Assembly: GCA_019096065.1 (NCBI GenBank)
Contig: JAGUCH010000008.1
Coordinates: forward strand, 563,001-627,000
DNA from: Paracyclopina nana
Taxonomy: Eukaryota > Arthropoda > Copepoda > Cyclopoida > Cyclopettidae
Length of the DNA: 64,000 nt
Direction of reading: 5' to 3'
Part shown: piece after piece, positions 11,121 through 19,728 of the stretch
Position numbering within the stretch: position 1 is the stretch's first letter
Layout: each line of letters starts with the position of its first letter
The notes under the pieces: generated by a model
The model's input: only the letters and a program-made list of their open reading frames with translations
What the model was told of the DNA's origin: nothing
Databases searched by the model: none
Made by a program: the position numbers and the translations under genes

Positions 11121-11946
11121 GCTTTGAAAGACAAAAATGTGTGTCACATTGGTCAACCGCAGAGATTTCTAACGTCAATTCCATCAAAGTGTTACAAAAG
11201 AGTGATCACCATTTCACTTAACCAACCATGGATTCATATAACAGGATTTTTAAATGAAGAGATCGAGCCAAAATTAAATCTCGTCATTGTCATCACTCTT
11301 GTTTCATTTAAAGTGTGCTAAAGTTGTGAAAAATCAAGCGCACTGACCATGAAAAAACTTTTTTAAGACTTGCATCACTCGCACCTGTAAAACATGATCA
11401 TAAGGAAAAAACTTGCGAAAATAGCACACACAAAATATCTTAAGCCACGCCCACAATCTATACTTTTAAGAAAATATCACTCACAACTCTTTTAAGCCAC
11501 ACCCAAAACTTTAACTTTTATTTACTTTTAGCCAAAAATCCTTTTTGGCACTTTAGCATACTTATAATGGTATTGATAAAAGAGGAATTTTTCATAGGCT
11601 CCGCCCACTGGCACTACTTTGCATATATATATTTCTTCTTCTATGCAAGTTCAGCATAAAACAGTAACATTTTTTTTTTTCAAATAAAAAATGGCTCGAA
11701 TTGACCTCTATAGCAGCAATCCTATGAAAAAATTAAGAACATTTTTTGAAGTAAGAAAAAATAGGCCACGCCCACTGGCACTTCTTTAAAAACTCTATTA
11801 CTTCATTCTTGCTATTTTAACCTAAACAAAATGTAAAAACAGCTTTAAGAAGTAAAAAAGTGAAACTGACCAATGTATCAGCATTGAAAAAAAGAGTTTT
11901 TTCAAATAGGCCCCGCCCACTAAAAATACTTTGTTTACCTTTGCAG

Positions 11947-12106
11947 CACCTTCAACCGCGCCAAGGCCACCGAGAAGTGGGACCAACGCGTTGAGAGTCT
12001 GGTGCAATCCTTTGAGTATGGCACTGGTGCCCATGAAGCTGGACAGGTTGATCCTTGCCAGCCCTTGAGGAACTCTTGCTTTGAGCTCCATGCCACCAAG
12101 GCATAA
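11947..12106 (+). CDS. shared last coding exon of the membrane-protein gene
   Basis: The acceptor TTACCTTTGCAG ends at 11946. The first base completes a Ser codon, and the frame runs 52 further codons to TAA at 12104-12106. It encodes a charged helix (KATEKWDQRVESLVQSF), then the cysteine pair in DPCQPLRNSCFE, and ends ATKA. CDS totals are 618 nt with exon A and 678 nt with exon B, both whole numbers of codons, which supports the model. The codons are clearly richer in C/G third positions than the flanks. A canonical AATAAA lies at 12424-12429. Confidence 0.75.
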
Positions 12107-12600
12107 ATAATGTTAGCCCATAATAATGTGACCACAACTACTGATGTTGTCAAGCTCAATGTTAAAGCAGTTTGAATTCATTTTTTTACTACTCTTGTTG
12201 TTGTTGTTGTTAAACTGTAGCCCAAAGTTGTTGAGGCCAAGAAAATGTAAGACCCATTCATGTGGTCACTTTGTATTTTTGCTACTTTTCCCCCCAATCT
12301 TTACCTACTTTTGGACTGTTTACTTTTCACCCAGGAAAACCACCAAATTTCAACTCAGACTTTCTTCAGACTTTTGTTTTCTTTTTAGTCCTATTTATGA
12401 CCAAGTATACAAGGAAAAAAAACAATAAACATTCAGTCTATTTACTCTGTTCTTAATTTTCATTCAGGATTTCCTGCCAATAATGAACCTGATTGGCATG
12501 CAGCGACCCTAGCGAAATTTAAGGGCAACTCTTGGGAGCAAAGGAAAACTGACTAATTAATAATATACTTGCTCACAACAATATTCTTTGCTGCAATAAT
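12107..12600 (+). other. 3' UTR and downstream spacer
   Basis: The probable 3' UTR runs from 12107 to shortly after AATAAA at 12424-12429. It contains a TTGTTGTTGTTGTT run near 12196. Beyond it is AT-rich spacer until the SOCS-box repeat array starts. Confidence 0.5.
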
Positions 12601-13664
12601 AAAAAATTGTCTGATTAAACAAATATTCGCCTTAAAAAGGCAGCTCACGGTAACATAAAAAAATCCAGGTTAAGCAATTCAAATCATGCTTAGTCCCGAG
12701 TGTTGTTGCTAAATGCCGCCAGGTGGCGCACATTAGTAAATTATATGTAAAAGGTAAGTAGGTCAGTTTATTAGTTAACAGTGCAGGAATTTGAGGTAGT
12801 TGATCACAGGTGAGGGAACAGACAAATCTTCGATGAACTGGTAAGCTTTGGCAACCACAATCAGCTGATGCCTAATTTCAAACCGGCACAACTCTTTCAG
12901 TGTCCAATAAAATCTTGTCTACTCTGCTATAATGTAAAAAAGTAGTAGCCTAAAAAAGGCAGCTCGAGAAGCCATACAAAAATCCAGATTATGCAATTTT
13001 ATAGTCCCGAGAGTTGTTGCAAAATGCCGCCAGGTGGCACAGTTTAAGCCTTCTTCATGCAGTAAGTTGGTCAATTTATTAGTACTCAGTGCAGGAATTA
13101 GAGGTAGTTGATCACAGGATAGGGAACAGGCAAATCTTCGATGAACTGGTAAGCTCTGGCAACCACAATCAGTTGGTGCCTAAACCGGAATGATTCGTTC
13201 AGGGTTCAGCAAAATCTCATCTTCTCAGCAATTATGTAAAAAAGTGTTTGACTAAACAAAGGCAGCTCAAGGTGCCTTAAAAAATCCAGATTATGCAATT
13301 CAAATCCCATTTAGTCACGAGTGTTGTTGGAAAATTCCGCCAGTTGGCACAGTTAATGTCTTCTTCATGCATTTAGTTGGTCAATTTATTAGTGCTCAGT
13401 GCAGGAATTTGAGGTAATTGATCATGGGTGAGGGAACAGGCAAATCTTCGATGAACTGGTAAGCCCTGGCAACCACAATCAGCTGAGGCCTAATCTTGAA
13501 CTGGCACAACTCTTCTAGTGTCCAATAAAATCTTGTCTACTCAGCTTTAATGTAAAATAGTATTAGCCTAAAAAAGGCAGCTCGAGGAGCCACACAAAAA
13601 TCCAAATTCAGCAATTCAAATCCCATTTAGTCCCAAGTGTTGTTGCAAACTGCCGCCAGGTGGC
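12600..13664 (-). repeat. tandem array of amplified SOCS-box terminal-exon units (distal three copies)
   Basis: Three units at about 310-bp spacing begin with GTGCAGGAATT at 12781, 13089 and 13399. On the minus strand each holds a pyrimidine tract with an AG, a SOCS-box-coding stretch, a stop, and an AATAAA. They are copies of the 3' end of the ASB gene at 24846-25604. The copies at 12781 and 13399 keep the SOCS frame open from the conserved Trp to the final His; the copy at 13089 has Trp changed to a TGA stop and a two-codon deletion. The BEL element splits this array, and the period is preserved when the element and one target duplication are removed (about 313 bp). Confidence 0.75.
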
Positions 13665-13669
13665 AAAGT
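13665..13669. repeat. target-site duplication, left copy (AAAGT)
   Basis: AAAGT immediately precedes the TG of the 3' LTR; the partner is at 24134-24138. The reconstructed empty site continues the SOCS array repeat without a gap. Confidence 0.85.
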
Positions 13670-13909
13670 TGAAAGGAAGATAACCAATGGTACTATGCCT
13701 TAGGAAAGTCTTCCAGAATACGCAGTGAAGCCAAAGTGTGAACTTTGTACAAAAGTGCCGAATAAAGGACAACTTGATCGTATGGGAAAACAATATGAAC
13801 TGACTATATTTTGGCGGTGTAAGCTGACAAACAGTAAGCTGACAAAGTAGACTGAGAAGCGTCTTCTTCTAGAGAGGTTGCGTGGAACGGAGATCGAACT
13901 TTCCTTTCA
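13670..13909 (-). repeat. BEL 3' LTR (240 bp)
   Basis: Read on the element strand it begins TGAAAGGAAAG and ends CTTCCTTTCA. It contains a direct repeat GTCAGCTTAC and AAATATAGTCAGTTC, i.e. a TATA-like word beside a TCAGTT initiator, which is a plausible Pol II start. Identical to the copy at 23894-24133 by eye. Confidence 0.9.
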
Positions 13910-13919
13910 TTCCCCGCAT
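13910..13919 (-). other. BEL polypurine tract
   Basis: On the element strand the bases directly before the 3' LTR read GCGGGGAA, a short purine run in the position of the plus-strand primer. Confidence 0.6.
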
Positions 13920-13939
13920 TCAGCGAAGCAGCTGAATCC

Positions 13940-15295
13940 TCAATCAAGGAGATCGTAGTTCGGCTTCTCGTCATCGGCCATGTCCTCGTCCTCGGAATGG
14001 TGGTCCAAGAGCTCTTCGTTAGCGTGTTCTTCTTTGACCTCGGGCTTTGGAGCGAATAGTTGCTCGACGGAAGGAAGGGGGGCTGCGGCAATTGCAGCCT
14101 TTAGTTGATCGATTTGGGCCTGACGTGTGGACAAGGCCTTAGGGGGACCCGGGGGCGGTGTGGACGGTCTCTTCGGCATCGGTGGCGGTGGTGGCACTGG
14201 AATAATAGCTCCAGACTCCGTGGAAGTCACAGAGGTGGCCGGCGTAGTCGTTCCTGACGTCATTGGGCTTTCGTCAGTGAAGTCTGCGGCTGATGATGAC
14301 GACGACGTTGACGGGGCTGTCAAGTCGATCAAGTCCGGGGCTTGCACAGGCCTGGTCTGGCCTCGAAGGTATCCCACGAAATCCGCCTCGCCTTTCCGGA
14401 TCTGGTAGCGCTGATGATCCTCCAATTGATGCTTTGGATCTAAGTCGAACAAGTCCTGGACACTTACATCAGGGTGCTTCTTGAGCAAGTGTGCCAAGCC
14501 AGTCACTGGAACTATGACTGCCTGAGATCCGGAATGCGTAGAAGCCAAGCCGATTGGGTCAGTCCTGGGGTCTCTGAACGAGAATGATATTGCGTGGTTC
14601 CTGGGCAAGCTCTCCGCTCCTCTCAGCTTTGAGGGGCCTGATTGTCTCGTGCTTGATGAGCCTGACTTTTCGTTGATCATCCGCTCTAAAGCATCTCGTT
14701 CCTTTTTAAGAAAGGCGTGGCCTTTCAAGGCCGTCTCCCTCTCGTCCTCGGTCTGCCTTTCACGCCTGAGTTTGAACAAGTCTCCAGCGAAGCCCATGGC
14801 CTTTGCCTCGTTGACATACGCGTTATATAGATCCGGATACAGTTTTAACGCGTCCTCGAATCGGGTTTTTGCTATGTATATAAGCCTCGTCTCGTCCAGT
14901 TTGTTCCAAGGCAACCTTTGCTTAAGCTGATCAATCGTCAGCTTGGTAAAATGACCCGCTAATTCTGGAGTAGGTAACAATCGATTTTTCGGATCAAAAA
15001 AGGTGGTAGCTACGTCCATGCCCTTCGTTTTTAAGTCCTTTACATATAACGGGGGTCTGTTAAAGGGGTACCGCTTTTCCTCTGGAATGGGGCCTCGTTT
15101 TTGGTAGCTCTGGCGGTGCTTTCCATAACTATTGCTGCTTCGGTGGGCCATCTTTGGGGAGCTTCGATCGGTTGACGTCTCGAAATTGGACTGATGGGGA
15201 CCGTCTCCAGAACTCGCTTTATATAGTGGAAGAGCTGAGTTTTTATGACCTTGGAGCTCGCCCTGTACTGAGATCGCTGCTACGTTACGTGTCAA
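13940..15295 (-). CDS. BEL ORF3: 451-aa accessory protein, not an envelope
   Basis: A complete ORF lies between pol and the 3' LTR, where env sits in retrovirus-like elements. It has no signal peptide, no hydrophobic segment and almost no cysteine, so it is not an envelope glycoprotein. The N-terminus is basic and Ser-rich. Residues 85-210 are charged and mostly helical. Residues 321-326 (DLIDLT), followed by a Ser run (330-335) and acidic residues, look like a phospho-regulated SUMO-interaction motif. Residues 366-386 are proline-rich (PVPPPPPMPKRP), SH3/profilin-like. The C-terminus is acidic (420-451). The frame is intact beside identical LTRs, which argues that it is expressed by the element. 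Function unknown; a nuclear or host-interaction role is inference. A captured host gene is the alternative. Confidence 0.8.
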   Translation of the reverse strand: MTRNVAAISVQGELQGHKNSALPLYKASSGDGPHQSNFETSTDRSSPKMAHRSSNSYGKHRQSYQKRGPIPEEKRYPFNRPPLYVKDLKTKGMDVATTFFDPKNRLLPTPELAGHFTKLTIDQLKQRLPWNKLDETRLIYIAKTRFEDALKLYPDLYNAYVNEAKAMGFAGDLFKLRRERQTEDERETALKGHAFLKKERDALERMINEKSGSSSTRQSGPSKLRGAESLPRNHAISFSFRDPRTDPIGLASTHSGSQAVIVPVTGLAHLLKKHPDVSVQDLFDLDPKHQLEDHQRYQIRKGEADFVGYLRGQTRPVQAPDLIDLTAPSTSSSSSAADFTDESPMTSGTTTPATSVTSTESGAIIPVPPPPPMPKRPSTPPPGPPKALSTRQAQIDQLKAAIAAAPLPSVEQLFAPKPEVKEEHANEELLDHHSEDEDMADDEKPNYDLLD

Positions 15296-15556
15296 TCTAA
15301 CCGGGTGTTTCTTATGTAGCGAAATTGGTCTTCACGCCATGTGACGTTTGCTCAACTCGCACCCTGTTTGTTTACGGCTTTTTGCCGCGCGATTCACGGT
15401 TCGAATCCTTCCCCGCCTCGTGAAGAATTCACGAGTGACGTCATCAGTCCTTGACGAATCGTGGACGCGGTTACATCTCATCGAGACCTTGTTTACTTTT
15501 TCAGCTTCTAGCACGCTTCGCCCTTATAAAAAGCTGAAACTTCGTACTTTTTAACC
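15296..15556 (-). other. pol-ORF3 spacer with perfect short hairpin and B-box-like word
   Basis: 261 bp without a frame. 15417-15435 is a perfect 8-bp inverted repeat, CTCGTGAA-GAA-TTCACGAG. On the plus strand GGTTCGAATCC at 15398-15408 matches a tRNA B box, but no cloverleaf forms around it. The spacer could hold a splice acceptor or internal start for ORF3 expression; I cannot tell which. Confidence 0.5.
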
Positions 15557-18500
15557 TTAACAAAGTACATTTAGAGGAATTATTTGACGTATTGAATACG
15601 TCTCTACTCGAGGTGGCTTAATTTTCGTTCCAGGCATCTTTGACTGGTTCCTGGCAATTAGCATTGCGCATTTCCTAGCCAAGCCGTCTTCATCCCGAAG
15701 AACTTTGTGAATTCTACCCCATTTCCATGAGCTCCTGGGGACTAGCTCATTTGATTCCATTAGAATGCAGATTTCCCCGCATTTTGGATCATCACGAAAA
15801 GCAGTCCATTTTGGGTAAGCTTTTAACTCGTTTATTATACTTGACGTCCAATTTTTCCAGAAATCGTCGATGACGTCACGTATGTTCAAGTACAGGTTCG
15901 CGAACTTGTTTTCGTTCAGCGGCCTTAATTGGCTCGAGTCAAAATCGATCCCGCACTTCAAGAGGTCATTGATACAAAGAAGGCCCTCCACTTCGTCTGT
16001 CTGTATATACTCGATTGGCCTTCCGTTTATTAGGTCTGATATCATCGCTATTGACGTCATTAGTCCATCTAACGTGAATTCGTATGATTTCAGGTCTGGC
16101 AGTCTCATTTTGGCCAAATGGACCATTTTTTCTGCCAATCCATTGTTTTGAGGACTGTAAACTGGCGAGTAGTCCCAATGCTCGATTGCCATTGTCTCTG
16201 CTAAGCTTTGTCTGTCTGGGACAAGTAACTTCTCTGCGGCGCAAAACTGGGGCGCATTGTCAGATCTGACAGTTTTGGGAATTCTGTATCTACTTGCAAA
16301 TCGCTGTAGAGCTGTCAGAATGTGCTCTGTGGCCATGCTTTCGGCCATTTCGATGTGGACTGCGTGAGTCTGCTGGCACACTATGATGAGTAAGTAATAC
16401 TTATATATAGGGCGGCCAATCTGTACTTTTGCAGGTCCTGCAAAATCGATCGAGACAGTTTCAAACAGCTTTAGTGTCTCTAGATGCCTGTCAGGCAAAG
16501 GCGCCATGTGTTGACTTTGGTAAGGTTTACCTTTGGTCAGGTTGCATTGGACACAGTGTCTGACAATTCTTTTTGTCAAGTCTCTCAGTCCTTTGACGTG
16601 GAAGAACTTTAAAAATTCATTCATAGTGTCTCTAACTGAAGCATGATTCACTTCGTGAATGTTTAGGACGATTAGATACGTCAAATGATGCTTTTTTGGC
16701 AGCATAATCGGTCTTTTTTGATACACAGAGATCGCTTGCATGCCCTCAAGCCTGGATTCCCCGCGTATGATGCCATTGGCATCTACTTGGGCATTGAAAG
16801 CTCGAAATTCTTCCTTCAGGTGAGAATTCACGTCTGAAAAAACTTCCGCTTGAGCTTCTTTAATGACAAAAGTCAGTGCATGTTTCATATCCCGCACTTT
16901 TGACCTCTTTTGCTTTAGCTGAAAGACTGGTAGGACGTTTTTTCTATCAGCTAAATCGTGCTTTTCAATGCATTTTTCGGCTAGCTTGTCTCTTATGCCC
17001 ATCAGGCGCCAGACATGCTTTAGCAGTCTCATCAAGTCATTGTATTTGAAGGCCAAGTACTCATTGCTAAACAGCACTTTGTTATTCAGTTTTGAGACGT
17101 ATGCCAACGTGTCAGGTCTCTTTTCAGGCCAGTCTGTGTTCAACTTAAACAAGCCTCTTATTTTATCGAATGACATCGAAGGATAGAAGTTTTTCAGCTT
17201 TAAGTGGCTGAACAAACAGATTTTCGCTATGGAATTTCGGATTTCCTCCGCGTCTTCCTCAGGCATGACTTCAAACTCGTCTCCGGAATCGATTTTGTAA
17301 TCTGGGCTTTCTAAATCGGGTCCTTTGAACCAGAGCTTCGATTCAGCTACGAATTCGTCAAAGTTAAGGCCTCGAGTGCCTTTGTCACTTGGGTTTTTGT
17401 CTGTAGCTATGTAATGCCATTCATTGGCCTTTGTAGCTTCTCTGACCACTGAAACTCTGGTAGCTACGAATGGAACTAGTCTTCGCTGGGTTCTTTTAAT
17501 CCACCACAGCGCGCATTTTGAGTCCAGGTAATAATGAATGTCCTCTGGAGCTATTATATGGTCTACTTCTTTTAGGTTCAGATCAGTCTGAGGCACTATT
17601 TGAGCTGCGCAGACAGCACCCATCAATTCAGCTTGTGGAATTGTCCTTCCGGAAGCCGAAATGAGTCTCTTTTTCGCTACAAGCAGGTGAGCACTAATTC
17701 TCGGCTGACCCATGTCTTCATATATATTGCGAATGTAAACTGCTACGCAGTAAGCTTTCTTTGAAGCATCGCAAAAAGCATGCAGCTCTCTCTTTTTGAA
17801 GTTCACAGTAGATATATAACGAGGTAAAACTATCTCATTGATCCTGGTCCCCTCGTTTACGAACTGCTGAAAAGCTTTCAAAATGGGACTGATCCTTTCG
17901 TCTTTGTCAATGTAGTCTATTAACTTGTCATCCCATCCAAGTTTTAGCGTGTCATTCAAACCCCAGACTTCCTGGGCAATAAGTCGCCCTTTCAATGTAA
18001 ATGGGGCAAGTAAGTCATGTGGATCATATATTTGAGCTACTATGGACACTATGTAGCGTCTCGTCACAATTTTTAGATCCTCATCGCTGAGTCCATTTTT
18101 TAGTGGGTTAAAAGTGATCTCGTCTGTGCTGGATTGCCACTTGATGCCAAGTGCTTTCACATCCGGATTATTAGAGCTCAACTCGAAAGCTGGATGCCAG
18201 TCTTTATTGTCAATTCTGGACATGAAGTCTCTGTCAGAACTGACCCACTTTTTGAACACCATTTTTGCTTTGGCATGCACGTTTTTTACGTCATCATAGA
18301 CTGCCAGAGCTTCCTCTGTGGTGTTGCAACTGAAGATGATATCGTCCATGTACAGGCACGAATTGAACACGTACTCAGTTAGTGGGTGCAATTTTCCTTC
18401 TTTGGCGATCTCTTTCATGGTATATAGCGCAGCATATGGTGATGCCACATTGCCAAAGACCCATGAGTCAAACTCGTATGCTTGGCCTCTATGTATTAGT

Positions 18501-19723
18501 CTGTGAAACCTTTTGTCTTCTTGCATCAGGTGCACGTTGAGGAACATTTTCACAGCGTCAGCTATGTAAGCTTTTGGACGCATCCGGAAGCGAAGCCAAA
18601 TGGCCCAAATGTCGCCTTGCAGCTTTTGACCAGTTAGCACTTGCGAATTTAGTGAAGTCTTTTTTGCCCCAAAAGGCCTGGCAGCGTCCATGCAGACCCT
18701 GACCTTCGTGGAAGCCCTGTCAAGCTTGACTACCATCACTCGTGGTATATAGAAGCCAACTAGCTTGTCTTCGTCATCGCGAAGAAGTCTCAAAGCTCCA
18801 TGAGCTACCATTTCCTCTATGGCATCATCTACTTGTTTCATTAAGTCAGGACCCAATTTCTGTTCCTGTTTCAGCTCGAAAGTCAGCACTTGCCAATAAT
18901 TATTTGGCAATTCCGGAGGATCCGGGTGATTTTTCCATGGCACACGCATTGCTTTGTGGCCTTTCTCGTTAGTGTGGATTGTGCTGCTTATGATGTCTCT
19001 AGCTCGTAGCTCGTCTGCAGTCAATAATTCCACTGGGTTTGCCAATGTCAGGCCTTGAGTATCATCATCGAAAATCTTTTTCATAATGTATTTTAGTTCC
19101 GGGCATTCACTTTCGATAGCTTCGCATGTCAGCAAAGTTACTGGCTTTTTGCATTCCGGAGAAGTGTACGTCAAAGTATTGCCAAAAATAGTTTTTCTAA
19201 CTAGTGGAGAGCCGACTTTCCCATCGGACTTGTCTCCAAAGCTTTGATGCAAAGCCGGATAGTTGATGCCAAGCAGTATTTCAACTGGTCCTTTCACTAA
19301 TTCCGGAAACTCGATCGGTTCCAGGAACTTAAACTTTTTCTTTAGTTTCGCATAATTTGGCAGTTTGATGAGCTTGTTGATCGCGTCAGAAGTGTAAGCA
19401 CTGATTTTGAACTGCTCACTATCTAGACTTTCAGTACTTCTGATTGTGATGTCACATTTGTGACTCAAAAAATCCTGCTTTTGATCATTTATGGACGAAA
19501 CTGAATACGCTACTTTCTGGCCTTGTAAATTTAAGGTCTTATGTAGCGATGTGCTTATGAAAGAGCTACTCGAAGCTTCGTCTAGAACCATATTAGTCTT
19601 TATTTGCTTGTTTCCATTAGAGATATACACTGGAACTACTCTAAAGCATCTAGAGTCTGACTTTTTTGGTTCCTCCACTTTTCTTTGGATGTCTATCATT
19701 TGCAGGGCTACTTCCTCGGGCAT
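15557..19723 (-). CDS. pol: BEL/Pao Pol polyprotein (1388 aa)
   Basis: Domains in order. An aspartic protease-like N-terminus (residues 28-150) has the active-site loop as LDEAS (47-51), where D-S/T-G is usual. The A17/BEL reverse transcriptase has its catalytic YMDD at 458-461. The RNase H region includes HAFCDASKKAY, PQAELMGA and YYLDSK. The integrase has an HHCC finger (HEVNH and CVQC), catalytic D1093 (IDFAGP), D1155 (RSDNAPQF) and E1198 (NNGLAEK). A C-terminal DUF5641-type segment (WKWGRI) follows. The start Met lies five bases after the gag stop in another frame, so expression needs reinitiation or frameshifting. Length and order fit the BEL/Pao family. No stop or frameshift seen. Confidence 0.93.
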   Translation of the reverse strand: MPEEVALQMIDIQRKVEEPKKSDSRCFRVVPVYISNGNKQIKTNMVLDEASSSSFISTSLHKTLNLQGQKVAYSVSSINDQKQDFLSHKCDITIRSTESLDSEQFKISAYTSDAINKLIKLPNYAKLKKKFKFLEPIEFPELVKGPVEILLGINYPALHQSFGDKSDGKVGSPLVRKTIFGNTLTYTSPECKKPVTLLTCEAIESECPELKYIMKKIFDDDTQGLTLANPVELLTADELRARDIISSTIHTNEKGHKAMRVPWKNHPDPPELPNNYWQVLTFELKQEQKLGPDLMKQVDDAIEEMVAHGALRLLRDDEDKLVGFYIPRVMVVKLDRASTKVRVCMDAARPFGAKKTSLNSQVLTGQKLQGDIWAIWLRFRMRPKAYIADAVKMFLNVHLMQEDKRFHRLIHRGQAYEFDSWVFGNVASPYAALYTMKEIAKEGKLHPLTEYVFNSCLYMDDIIFSCNTTEEALAVYDDVKNVHAKAKMVFKKWVSSDRDFMSRIDNKDWHPAFELSSNNPDVKALGIKWQSSTDEITFNPLKNGLSDEDLKIVTRRYIVSIVAQIYDPHDLLAPFTLKGRLIAQEVWGLNDTLKLGWDDKLIDYIDKDERISPILKAFQQFVNEGTRINEIVLPRYISTVNFKKRELHAFCDASKKAYCVAVYIRNIYEDMGQPRISAHLLVAKKRLISASGRTIPQAELMGAVCAAQIVPQTDLNLKEVDHIIAPEDIHYYLDSKCALWWIKRTQRRLVPFVATRVSVVREATKANEWHYIATDKNPSDKGTRGLNFDEFVAESKLWFKGPDLESPDYKIDSGDEFEVMPEEDAEEIRNSIAKICLFSHLKLKNFYPSMSFDKIRGLFKLNTDWPEKRPDTLAYVSKLNNKVLFSNEYLAFKYNDLMRLLKHVWRLMGIRDKLAEKCIEKHDLADRKNVLPVFQLKQKRSKVRDMKHALTFVIKEAQAEVFSDVNSHLKEEFRAFNAQVDANGIIRGESRLEGMQAISVYQKRPIMLPKKHHLTYLIVLNIHEVNHASVRDTMNEFLKFFHVKGLRDLTKRIVRHCVQCNLTKGKPYQSQHMAPLPDRHLETLKLFETVSIDFAGPAKVQIGRPIYKYYLLIIVCQQTHAVHIEMAESMATEHILTALQRFASRYRIPKTVRSDNAPQFCAAEKLLVPDRQSLAETMAIEHWDYSPVYSPQNNGLAEKMVHLAKMRLPDLKSYEFTLDGLMTSIAMISDLINGRPIEYIQTDEVEGLLCINDLLKCGIDFDSSQLRPLNENKFANLYLNIRDVIDDFWKNWTSSIINELKAYPKWTAFRDDPKCGEICILMESNELVPRSSWKWGRIHKVLRDEDGLARKCAMLIARNQSKMPGTKIKPPRVETYSIRQIIPLNVLC

Positions 19724-19728
19724 CTGGG

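Noticed and set aside
13940-15295. Envelope gene for the BEL ORF3
   Set aside because: No signal peptide, no transmembrane segment and almost no cysteines.
15398-15408. tRNA gene suggested by a B-box word
   Set aside because: The flanks do not pair into a T arm and no A box or acceptor stem is nearby.
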